Source: JANPII01 sp031424915 (GTDB lineage Bacteria > Pseudomonadota > Alphaproteobacteria > Rickettsiales > Midichloriaceae). Taken from it: a stretch of 19,171 bases of DNA. Location of the stretch: positions 1 through 19,171 of the forward strand of contig JANPII010000058.1 of assembly GCA_031424915.1 (NCBI GenBank), read 5' to 3'. Shown piece by piece: positions 1 through 7,198 of the stretch. Made by a program: the position numbers and the translations under genes. Within the stretch, counting starts at the first letter, position 1, and each line of letters begins with the position of its first letter. The notes below the pieces were generated by a model, which was given only the letters and a program-made list of their open reading frames with translations, was not told the DNA's origin and made no database searches.

Positions 1-1
1 C

Positions 2-775
2 GCTGCGAAAGTTGCTGTTGTTGCCGGTACTATGGTAATAGGAGTAGGCATTATAGAATTGGGCGTCTATATTGCTGTACGAAATCGCGACAATATAAGA
101 GATCGGTGGTATAGCAAGAAATGGAAGGAGGTAACTGAAGAAGCTTGTAATAACCCTACTGATTCTGCCAAGGTAGAAAAATTAATAAGCGTAATAGAAG
201 GTAGGAACTTACAGATGCCAGCTCTTGGGCATATTATACAATATGTGTTATTTGAGATTGGCTCTCGTGTAGAGCAAATTGTGAGCTTTACTCCTAAAGA
301 GAAGCAGAAAAAAGCTGAAGCTATCGCGCTTATAAGCTTTAAGCGAGACTGCCTAAATTCTTTGCGTACAGGAATGGTATTAAAAGCTGATGATGATTGT
401 AAATATAGTCATATTCTAGAAATAGCTGAACAGGCAGAGAAATGTTTGACCTATATCCGAGAAAATAAAAAGATGTCTACTATGGGAGAAACTCTAATGA
501 AAGCAGAAGATATTGCTGAGGGTAACCAGAAGCTTAGCGAAGGCAATGGTAAGCAGCAAGCAGACCAGCTTGGCGCATTAAAGTATCTAGCGGGAACCGC
601 TTTATCTGCAGGGATACACACTCTTGATAATAACTTAAAAACTCCAAGCAGAGTTGTACATGTAGACTTTGGAATAGTAATCAAACATGCTTTAAAGATT
701 GACAAAGGTGCTATTAACTTTGCTGAAGAAGAACGGCGGCGCCAAGAAGAAGTTAACTATTATAAAGCAAAATAA
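2..775 (+). CDS. Unknown membrane protein, 3' part only (5' end outside window)
   Basis: I do not recognise a family. The frame is open to the left edge: the codons before the first ATG (position 32) read AAKVAVVAGT and continue a hydrophobic Gly/Val/Ile-rich stretch ending near IAVRNRDN. The real start therefore probably lies upstream, and this is the C-terminal part of a longer membrane protein. About 230 mostly helical, charged residues follow the membrane segment. They end in a Glu/Arg-rich tail (EEERRRQEE). The next gene starts 12 nt after the TAA stop, so the two are probably co-transcribed. A hydrophobic segment followed by a soluble C-terminal domain of about 200 residues is also the layout of the U-box protein at 12257, so this could be the tail of a related effector. 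That is inference from layout only, with at best a vague sequence resemblance. Confidence 0.6.
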   Translation, partial: AAKVAVVAGTMVIGVGIIELGVYIAVRNRDNIRDRWYSKKWKEVTEEACNNPTDSAKVEKLISVIEGRNLQMPALGHIIQYVLFEIGSRVEQIVSFTPKEKQKKAEAIALISFKRDCLNSLRTGMVLKADDDCKYSHILEIAEQAEKCLTYIRENKKMSTMGETLMKAEDIAEGNQKLSEGNGKQQADQLGALKYLAGTALSAGIHTLDNNLKTPSRVVHVDFGIVIKHALKIDKGAINFAEEERRRQEEVNYYKAK

Positions 776-777
776 TT

Positions 778-782
778 GGAGG
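778..782 (+). promoter_or_regulatory. Strong Shine-Dalgarno that sets the start of the 788 gene
   Basis: GGAGG lies 5 nt before ATG 788. An in-frame TTG at 776 overlaps the SD itself, so 788 is the better start. Confidence 0.75.
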
Positions 783-787
783 ATATT

Positions 788-2158
788 ATGGAAGAAAAAG
801 CATACGTAAGGCCAGCCGAGTCCCGTTGCAGAAAATTTGAAAAAACACCAAATTTTTACTATAAGGCAGTGAACAGGATAGTTGATGCAATAGAGAGAAT
901 TGACCATAATGCAGATAAATACTACATCTTTAGCTATTACTTAAATTATTTTGCTAATAACTATGATGATGTCGAGCAAAAGGCTTTTGTTCAGGAGCTC
1001 AAGCGCCTTAAAAAGGAGAAGCCGCAGCTATATAAGGAGCATCATTTAGATAAAGTTGTAGAAATAGCCAAACACAGTGATAGTGCGGCCTTAGATTATA
1101 TGCTGTATTTGATTCATATCATAAAGCGCCCCTTCAAGCCCTTAGCCACAGCACTAGAAACAATGCTAGATATAACTGACCCACCACGGATTCAGCGTGG
1201 CCCTAGAATAACTAACGAAAATGATGATGAGATTATAGTTATAGAAGATATAAGCGATGAAAGCACTTTGGGTCAAGGCGCAGTACCAGAAGTTCTTTAT
1301 GCTCACGTATTTAATCCTTCGATACTAGAGATGCAAATTAGGCGCGCCGCTCCTCTACCTCCTTCAACCTGGTCTATAATTAAAAATTATGCCTACAGCA
1401 TTGAAGAGAAAACTCATGGGGTACTGAGCAGTACTTTAGCAGGCACTGCTCTTAGCTGCAGCATAGAAGCAGCACGTGTACCTTTATTGCAGCATATACA
1501 GGCTACCTATCCCACTTCTGTTATAACTCAAGCTTCATTTACTACTAGCATCAGCTTCTTAATAGGCTTTACCCTCGCTGCTGCGCTTTTCGGAAGCAGA
1601 ATGCTAGAACGGCGTTGGGAGTTAGAGAAGTGGCAAGTCTTCGCTCTTACTTGTTTATGTAGCACCGGCCTATCATTAGGTACAGCAGCGTTTATGACTT
1701 ACGCTTTACAAATACCCACTAACCTTTATGCCGCTGTAGCCATAGGGGCCATAACCGGAGCTATCGGTGCTGGAATTAGGATGTGTAGTGCTACTGCAGA
1801 AACACCTAGAGCACACACTAATGGTGGTGGAGAAGCAAAAACTAATGGCGACACTGAGCATCATGATGCTTTAGGAGAATATAAGAAAGAAGACTGGGAT
1901 AATATGAAACATGTGGAAAAGGCTTATCATAAACTAGCAAGAATCTGTGCAAACGTCGATGCGGGCTTAAACCAATATGAAGGTAAGCAAAGAGATGACC
2001 TAGTGCTTACCACCAGAGCTTTGGTGGCCGAACATATTGAATATCTTCATAGTCAAGAACATATAGAAGAGCCACGGGTAAAAAAGGGATACTGGGAGCG
2101 ATTCACTGAAAAAGTAGGCGAAACCTTAGGTAGCGACAGGGGATATAAGACTACTTAA
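788..2158 (+). CDS. Unknown effector-like membrane protein with a SIM-like motif
   Basis: The product is 456 residues from ATG 788, chosen because GGAGG ends 5 nt upstream. No family is recognised. The N-terminal ~140 residues are soluble, helical and Lys/Tyr/Glu-rich. Residues 148-158 read EIIVIEDISDE, preceded by NDD: four consecutive aliphatic residues flanked by acids and followed by Ser-Asp-Glu. This is the pattern of eukaryotic SUMO-interaction motifs. A hydrophobic block follows with likely membrane helices near 251-271, 283-306 and 312-332, and perhaps a weaker one near 220-235. The last ~120 residues are soluble and charged. The gene sits 12 nt behind the preceding unknown membrane protein. 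Its start region (GGAGG, 5 nt, ATGGAAGAAAAA) closely matches that of the U-box gene at 12257. A role as a secreted, membrane-inserted host-interacting protein is inferred, not shown. Confidence 0.7.
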   Translation: MEEKAYVRPAESRCRKFEKTPNFYYKAVNRIVDAIERIDHNADKYYIFSYYLNYFANNYDDVEQKAFVQELKRLKKEKPQLYKEHHLDKVVEIAKHSDSAALDYMLYLIHIIKRPFKPLATALETMLDITDPPRIQRGPRITNENDDEIIVIEDISDESTLGQGAVPEVLYAHVFNPSILEMQIRRAAPLPPSTWSIIKNYAYSIEEKTHGVLSSTLAGTALSCSIEAARVPLLQHIQATYPTSVITQASFTTSISFLIGFTLAAALFGSRMLERRWELEKWQVFALTCLCSTGLSLGTAAFMTYALQIPTNLYAAVAIGAITGAIGAGIRMCSATAETPRAHTNGGGEAKTNGDTEHHDALGEYKKEDWDNMKHVEKAYHKLARICANVDAGLNQYEGKQRDDLVLTTRALVAEHIEYLHSQEHIEEPRVKKGYWERFTEKVGETLGSDRGYKTT

Positions 2159-2288
2159 GTAGGTCTCATACTAATGCGCAAACTACATCAGTTAAAATAC
2201 ATCTTTATCCCAACTCCAAGATATGGTAATAAATAATGAGGTACGACGAGCTGTCGAGCATATATACGAAATAAGGCTATACGTAAAA

Positions 2289-3482
2289 ATGACAGAAGCA
2301 ATTCACGACAAACAAGGCAGTCAAAATATTTCTATTAATTTTGGCCCACAGCACCCAGCAGCACACGGTGTGCTGCGCCTAGTGCTGGAGATGGATGGTG
2401 AAGTTATAGAACGGGCTGACCCACATATTGGGCTGCTACACCGCGGTACCGAAAAGCTAATAGAATATAAAACCTATCTACAAGCCCTGCCATATTTTGA
2501 TCGTCTAGACTATGTATCACCTATGTCGCAGGAGCATTGCTTTGCTTTGGCAGTAGAGAAGTTGCTAGACTGTAAAATACCTCTACGGGCACAATACATT
2601 CGGGTTATATTTGTAGAATTCACCCGAATTTTAAATCACCTACTGAATATCACCACGCAAGCCCTAGATGTAGGCGCGATGACACCCCTACTTTGGATGT
2701 TTGAAGAGCGAGAGCTAATATTAGAATTTTACGAAAGAGTTAGTGGAGCCCGCTTCCACTCGGCTTACATTAGGCCAGGCGGAGTCGCACAAGATTTACC
2801 TGACGGGCTAGTACAAGATATGTACAAGTTCATAGAAGCTTTTCCTCAAAAAATTGCTGATATGGAAAGTCTACTAACTGAGAATCGTATTTTTAAACAA
2901 CGTCTGGTAGACATCGGAGTTGTCTCAAAAAAGCAAGCACTGGACTGGGGGTTTTCTGGCCCTATGTTGCGTGGCTCTGGTATTGCATGGGACTTGCGTA
3001 AAGCACAGCCTTATGAAATATATGACCAGCTAGATTTTAGCATACCCATTGGCAAGAACGGTGATTGTTATGACCGATACGTTGTGCGAATAGAAGAGAT
3101 GTACCAATCCTTAAGTATCATTAAACAATGCTTGGATAGGCTACCTTCTGGGGAATATCGCACGGAGGATCGTAAAATTTGTCCTCCCGATAGAGCTGAT
3201 ATGAAAACCTCTATGGAAGCGCTTATACACCACTTCAAGCTTTTCAGCGAAGGATATAAAGTAGACCCAGGCGAAACCTATACAGCAGTAGAAGCACCAA
3301 AAGGGGAATTTGGAATTTATTTAGTAGCAGATGGCAGCAATCGACCATATCGTTGCTATATACGCGCCCCTGGCTTTGCCCACTTACAAGGGCTGGACTT
3401 TATGAGCCGTGGGCATATGCTTGCAGATGTAGTGGCCAATATTGGTACACTAGATATTGTATTCGGAGAAATAGATAGATAG
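2289..3482 (+). CDS. nuoD: NADH-quinone oxidoreductase subunit D (complex I 49 kDa subunit)
   Basis: This is the 49 kDa peripheral-arm subunit of complex I. With NuoB it forms the quinone-binding cavity at the cytoplasmic face of the inner membrane. The protein is full length and clearly conserved: GPQHPAAHG near residue 19, then LLHRGTEKLIEYKTY, PYFDRLDYVSPM, RGSGIAWDLRKAQPYE, GDCYDRY, EAPKGEFG, and the C-terminal GFAHLQGLDFMSRGH and GTLDIVFGEIDR. An upstream in-frame ATG at 2223 would add 22 residues with no family match. ATG 2289 gives 397 residues, the usual length, so I chose it, although its SD (AAGG, about 13 nt upstream) is weak. It is a stand-alone NuoD, not the NuoCD fusion of enterobacteria. 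nuoE follows after 13 nt. The nuoC that often precedes it is absent; unknown membrane-protein genes lie upstream instead. Confidence 0.97.
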   Translation: MTEAIHDKQGSQNISINFGPQHPAAHGVLRLVLEMDGEVIERADPHIGLLHRGTEKLIEYKTYLQALPYFDRLDYVSPMSQEHCFALAVEKLLDCKIPLRAQYIRVIFVEFTRILNHLLNITTQALDVGAMTPLLWMFEERELILEFYERVSGARFHSAYIRPGGVAQDLPDGLVQDMYKFIEAFPQKIADMESLLTENRIFKQRLVDIGVVSKKQALDWGFSGPMLRGSGIAWDLRKAQPYEIYDQLDFSIPIGKNGDCYDRYVVRIEEMYQSLSIIKQCLDRLPSGEYRTEDRKICPPDRADMKTSMEALIHHFKLFSEGYKVDPGETYTAVEAPKGEFGIYLVADGSNRPYRCYIRAPGFAHLQGLDFMSRGHMLADVVANIGTLDIVFGEIDR

Positions 3483-3495
3483 TGAGATTAGAGCA

Positions 3496-4182
3496 ATGTC
3501 TTCAATGTTTAAAGAAATTAAGTTTGAGCAACCTCCTACCTTTGAGTTTACTAAAGAGAACTTAAAGAAGGCGCACGCTATTATTATGAAATATCCCAAG
3601 CAGCAAAGTGCTGTTATGCCATTATTATGGTTAGCGCAACAACAGCATAACAGCTGGGTGCCGCGAGCAGCTATGATATATATCGCTGAATTGCTGGATA
3701 TGCCTGCAATGAAAGTTTTTGAAATAGCGCATTTTTATACCATGTATAATAAACAGCCGGTAGGTAAAAACCTAATCCAAGTTTGCCGTACTACCCCCTG
3801 CTGGCTACGTGGTTCAGACCAGTTGACTGAAACTTGTCGTAATAAGCTAGGTATAGATGTAGGAGAAACTACAATAGATGGGGCATTTACCTTAGTAGAA
3901 GTAGAGTGCTTGGGCGCATGCGTCAATGCGCCAATGGTACAGATTAATGACGATTACTTTGAGGATCTGACCCCTAATGATATGGCAGCAATTCTAGATG
4001 AGTTAGCACAGGGAGATCAGCCTAAATCTGGCTCTTATGCTAACCGCCAGTGCTCCGCCCCTAGCGGATATTCTAAGAAGAATAGCACAACGAAAAGCGC
4101 GAAGGCTAAGGTGATAGCTCTAGATTTTGGCGATGAGCTGAATGACAAAGCACCAGCTAAAAAGCGAAATAAAAAATCATAA
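3496..4182 (+). CDS. nuoE: NADH-quinone oxidoreductase subunit E (complex I 24 kDa subunit)
   Basis: This thioredoxin-like [2Fe-2S] subunit of complex I carries the N1a cluster and pairs with NuoF in the NADH dehydrogenase module. The four cluster ligands are visible as CRTTPC (C97, C102) and CLGAC (C138, C142), in the family's C-x4-C and C-x3-C arrangement. Upstream, AHFYTMYNKQPVGK and downstream, APMVQINDDYFEDLTP are also typical. At 228 residues it is longer than many bacterial NuoE proteins. The extra length is a Lys/Ser/Ala-rich tail from about residue 170. The start of that tail (NRQCSAPSGY) resembles the conserved C-terminal segment of alphaproteobacterial and mitochondrial homologues, while the basic end looks lineage-specific. 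nuoF does not follow; pth begins 18 nt downstream, so the operon is probably nuoD-nuoE-pth. Confidence 0.97.
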   Translation: MSSMFKEIKFEQPPTFEFTKENLKKAHAIIMKYPKQQSAVMPLLWLAQQQHNSWVPRAAMIYIAELLDMPAMKVFEIAHFYTMYNKQPVGKNLIQVCRTTPCWLRGSDQLTETCRNKLGIDVGETTIDGAFTLVEVECLGACVNAPMVQINDDYFEDLTPNDMAAILDELAQGDQPKSGSYANRQCSAPSGYSKKNSTTKSAKAKVIALDFGDELNDKAPAKKRNKKS

Positions 4183-4200
4183 GCAGGGGCACTGGATGAC

Positions 4201-4785
4201 ATGCAGGATGTCACTCTATTAGTAGGTTTAGGTAACCCAGGGCAGCAGCTTACTCGCCATAACATAGGATTCGATCTGCTTGATCATATTGCAAAGGAGT
4301 ATAAGCTTGGTAGCTGGAGTAATAAATTTAGCGGCGCGTATTTACGTGGCACAATTGCAAGCCGGCAGGTTATGTGCCTCAAGCCTATGACATATATGAA
4401 CCTATCTGGCAAGTCAGTAGCAGAATGTGCCCGCTTCTTTAGGCTTAATCCAGCTAATATACTTATAATACACGATGATCTTGATCTAGCTTTAGGTAAA
4501 ATTAAAGTTAAGCTAGGCGGCGGTAATGGCGGACATAACGGCTTGGCCTCTATAGATGAAATGTTAGGTACCAGCGCATATCACCGGCTGCGAGTAGGAA
4601 TTGGACATCCTGGGGAGCGAAGCAAAGTGTCTAGCTATGTGCTGTCTCGCTTTGCTGCTGGTGAAGAGGAAGTGATAGAGCAATTATTATCTGCTATATC
4701 CCATAACTTTCCATTATTACTTTCTGGTCATCCTGACCGTTTTATCGAGCTAACGAAATTGCCGCTTCTGCTACAGCAAATGTAA
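4201..4785 (+). CDS. pth: Peptidyl-tRNA hydrolase
   Basis: This enzyme cleaves the ester bond of peptidyl-tRNAs dropped by ribosomes and so recycles tRNA in the cytoplasm. The 194-residue length is normal for bacterial Pth. The N-terminus LLVGLGNPGQQLTRHNIGFD holds Asn12 and the catalytic His20. KPMTYMNLSG, IHDDLDLALGKIK (catalytic-site Asp) and GGGNGGHNGL follow in family order. RLRVGIGHPG and the YVLSRF segment complete the fold. It lies 18 nt after nuoE and is probably co-transcribed. Its last 44 bases overlap the 3' end of the convergent YopJ-like gene on the other strand, so the tail of each protein is constrained by the other. The start has only a modest purine-rich SD (AGGGG, at some distance). 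Confidence 0.96.
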   Translation: MQDVTLLVGLGNPGQQLTRHNIGFDLLDHIAKEYKLGSWSNKFSGAYLRGTIASRQVMCLKPMTYMNLSGKSVAECARFFRLNPANILIIHDDLDLALGKIKVKLGGGNGGHNGLASIDEMLGTSAYHRLRVGIGHPGERSKVSSYVLSRFAAGEEEVIEQLLSAISHNFPLLLSGHPDRFIELTKLPLLLQQM

Positions 4786-6283
4786 GTACACCCAAAGCAA
4801 AAACACCACATGTAATATAAATTTGGTTTTCCAACACCAACTCATATTGATCGATCAGCATACCTAGTGCAGTATGGGCAGCTACAGTAGCAGAGCCAGC
4901 ACTGACCACACATAGGGCCTGATTCCTGCTGGCTTCATAAACATAAAACATAGCAAGAACACTAAATGCCCCCGCCCCACATACAAAAATTCCCCAATTT
5001 GCCTGCATAAGAGGTGGGATAAAAGTCTTGCAGTAGTAATAATAACTGCCACCCAATGCGGCATTAGAAGCCATAACTAACAATAAAACACGGCGCACCT
5101 TAGCGTTTTGTTGAGTATGCGTGTTTGCTTGTAACAATGCATCACGGTTAGGGGGATTATAATATTTTGCATAGCTTGCTTGAAGTTTACTAGGAGTCAT
5201 ATTAGTTTTACCACCTAGTTTAGCCTCGTATTCGACTGCTAGGTCATGCAACACAGGCAACCTATAGGTAAAACTTGTATCTAAGTGCCCTTTACCCTGC
5301 GATATCTTAATATCTTCAGCATGCTTTTTGAATGCTGCTTTTGCCTCTTGGCAAAATTTAGTTTCCATTTCTTCGGTCCAAGCATCCCCACATGTCGCTT
5401 TTAGCAGATTAATATAATATTGGATTTGGATGATCACCCCGTATTTAAGGCTTTTAAGACGTAAATAGTGGTTTTCCTCCGCTTCCTTTTTTCCAATCTT
5501 ATTATCCATGCGTTCTATCTTATAACGATAACGTGTACGGAACTGCTCTAATGTTTCGGGCTTATCACGCGTATGTACTGCAGTGTCTTCTGCACGTCCC
5601 TGCAATGCCAGGTCATACCACTTACTGCGTTGCGCAGTAACTAATAGCTCTAAAGGAAGATTGGAAATGGTATGCTTATTATCATCAAATGCAATAGAAT
5701 CTAAAGAAATCGCGTATGCCCCACTCTTATCCTTTTTGGTCATCTTACAGCCCATTACGATGGCATCAACAAAGCAGGAGAAATGGTCTGCCTGCCGTCC
5801 AGCAGGCCCAGTAGCGTTGTCTCCATAAATTTTGATCTCTCCTATCCCCTCGACCTCAACTTTATCTGCTGTCAAAAATTTAGTTGGTACACAGGAATCT
5901 AGTGCTAGAAGGTAGCACTTATCTTTTTCTTGGACATATAATATAGGAGTAGCATGCTGAGAAGCATTGGAGATGACATAAAACATCTCTCGATAGTTTG
6001 CATTAGGGTCAATTTTAGCTTGAGTGAAGTGCTGTGTTAATTGCTCAAGAAATAGGTTATTGCAGGCTTCACCACAAAATTGTTCTACTGTGCCATCAGG
6101 AAGAGTAAGACCAAAGGTAATTTTGGTTTGATATTTTTTCTCATAATATTGAGCAAGCAGCTGGTTTCCACGCAAGGTAGGCTGCAGATAAGTCTGATAT
6201 TTATCATCTAGAATGTGGTGGTCTTTTTTTATGGAATAATAATCCACATAGCCAAACATGGATCTGCTTAATTCTCTTCTCAT
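4742..6283 (-). CDS. Candidate YopJ/C55-like CE-clan cysteine acyltransferase or protease with C-terminal membrane helices
   Basis: The product has 513 residues. The N-terminal ~190 residues carry a plausible CE-clan catalytic set: H110 (SQHATPILYV), D129 (LLALDSC), Q164 and C170 (RQADHFSCFVDAI). The spacings are 19 between H and D, 41 between D and C, and 6 between Q and C. YopJ uses H109, E128 and C172, and PopP2 uses H260, D279 and C321, so both order and spacing fit the YopJ/C55 effectors. The Q-x5-C spacing also fits Ulp1-type proteases. YopJ relatives acetylate host kinases or histones; some relatives are deubiquitinases. A charged helical middle (190-395) follows, then about four hydrophobic helices from ~398 to the end, which would anchor the enzyme in a membrane. 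The start is uncertain because no good SD precedes ATG 6283, and M9 is an alternative. The family call rests on motif reading only. Confidence 0.6.
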   Translation of the reverse strand: MRRELSRSMFGYVDYYSIKKDHHILDDKYQTYLQPTLRGNQLLAQYYEKKYQTKITFGLTLPDGTVEQFCGEACNNLFLEQLTQHFTQAKIDPNANYREMFYVISNASQHATPILYVQEKDKCYLLALDSCVPTKFLTADKVEVEGIGEIKIYGDNATGPAGRQADHFSCFVDAIVMGCKMTKKDKSGAYAISLDSIAFDDNKHTISNLPLELLVTAQRSKWYDLALQGRAEDTAVHTRDKPETLEQFRTRYRYKIERMDNKIGKKEAEENHYLRLKSLKYGVIIQIQYYINLLKATCGDAWTEEMETKFCQEAKAAFKKHAEDIKISQGKGHLDTSFTYRLPVLHDLAVEYEAKLGGKTNMTPSKLQASYAKYYNPPNRDALLQANTHTQQNAKVRRVLLLVMASNAALGGSYYYYCKTFIPPLMQANWGIFVCGAGAFSVLAMFYVYEASRNQALCVVSAGSATVAAHTALGMLIDQYELVLENQIYITCGVFALGVLTFAVAEAAISLAR

Positions 6284-6328
6284 TGTTATATATCTTATGA
6301 ATTATAGCTGTAACAAAATCTACTCACC

Positions 6329-6357
6329 ATTATACATGATTATGAGTCAGCAAGCAA
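6329..6357 (-). promoter_or_regulatory. Candidate sigma-70 promoter for the YopJ-like gene
   Basis: On the minus strand TTGCTT (6352-6357), a 17-nt spacer and a perfect TATAAT (6329-6334) lie in the gap before ATG 6283. The predicted transcript would have a leader of about 40 nt. The -35 matches the consensus only in its TTG. Confidence 0.45.
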
Positions 6358-6401
6358 GAAATTTGGTATTGTTCATAGGAAAAATATACTTTAAGAGGAA
6401 T

Positions 6402-7070
6402 TCATTGAATTATCATCTCTTTAACATCCTGATTCACGCTATAGCTAATGATTAGCGCTGGCATACTGATGGCTATAGATATAAAGCACTCCAAGACCAC
6501 AGCGTTAGTACCAGCTACACCCAAGGCTATACTTAATGCAGGCCCCACTACTGTTGAAGCAGCCAAGAAAAGGCCCATCATAACTCCAAATACCACTCCA
6601 GTCTCTAAGCTTTGAGCTTCTGCTCCTTCAGCAAGCACTTTGCTTACGCCCCCAAATAATATTGAGGCTAAACTGAAAGCAACAGCCGCTTCGATACCTA
6701 AAGCAGCAACAGTGCTAAATTTCGTTAGATACACGCTACCTAAGCCTATGTGTAATGCAGCGTACCCTAAAGTTAGAAATACAAGTGAAGTTCCAAGACT
6801 TATAATAACACTACCACGCATGACAAAGTTTTTAGTGCGGCCCTCAACTGGATAAAAGCATACCCCTTTATATCCTGCGATTAACATACTTAAAGAAGGA
6901 ATAGCAAGACAAGCACTAGCAATACCTATTACAGTGGGTAAAACGCAGGTACCAACCATTATACTTGTAGTAGAAAAACAACTTAGCCCTAATCCAAGGG
7001 CGATACCAACTGCTGTTAGCCCTGTTCCAACGCCACCGGCTACTAGTAAAGCATGATCAACTTCCATCAT
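6402..7070 (-). CDS. Small multipass membrane protein of unknown function
   Basis: The product is about 222 residues, almost entirely hydrophobic and rich in Gly, Ala, Val, Leu and Ile. I see five or six likely membrane-spanning segments, starting with a stretch of about 24 residues after MMEVDHAL. A charged loop (YPVEGRTKNFVMRG) sits near residues 75-88, and the short polar tail ends QDVKEMIIQ. No transporter motif or known family is recognised. I chose ATG 7070; a TTG 6 nt upstream also opens the frame and a second ATG follows directly, so the N-terminus is uncertain by up to three residues. The gene lies between two candidate effector enzymes on the same strand, with gaps of 118 and 128 nt. 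A shared transcript is possible but not obvious. Phage or colicin-type hydrophobic proteins were considered, but nothing specific supports them. Confidence 0.6.
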   Translation of the reverse strand: MMEVDHALLVAGGVGTGLTAVGIALGLGLSCFSTTSIMVGTCVLPTVIGIASACLAIPSLSMLIAGYKGVCFYPVEGRTKNFVMRGSVIISLGTSLVFLTLGYAALHIGLGSVYLTKFSTVAALGIEAAVAFSLASILFGGVSKVLAEGAEAQSLETGVVFGVMMGLFLAASTVVGPALSIALGVAGTNAVVLECFISIAISMPALIISYSVNQDVKEMIIQ

Positions 7071-7198
7071 TTTCAACTCGCAATATATTAAGTGTTATGA
7101 GAAAAGGTTATATCACAATCTAGCTCTTGCACAAATAAGAAAGCAAAGAGCTCCGACATACGGAGAGGTTCAGTGCATAATTAGTATTAAAGGCTGTT

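Noticed and set aside
2223..2288. 22-codon N-terminal extension of nuoD from ATG 2223
   Set aside because: No SD precedes it, the added residues match nothing in NuoD, and ATG 2289 gives the normal protein length.
7151..7165. CTCCG-acata-CGGAG hairpin downstream of the CE-like gene, followed on the minus strand by a T-rich stretch
   Set aside because: The stem is only 5 bp and the following bases are mixed pyrimidines, not a T-run. This is too weak to call a terminator.
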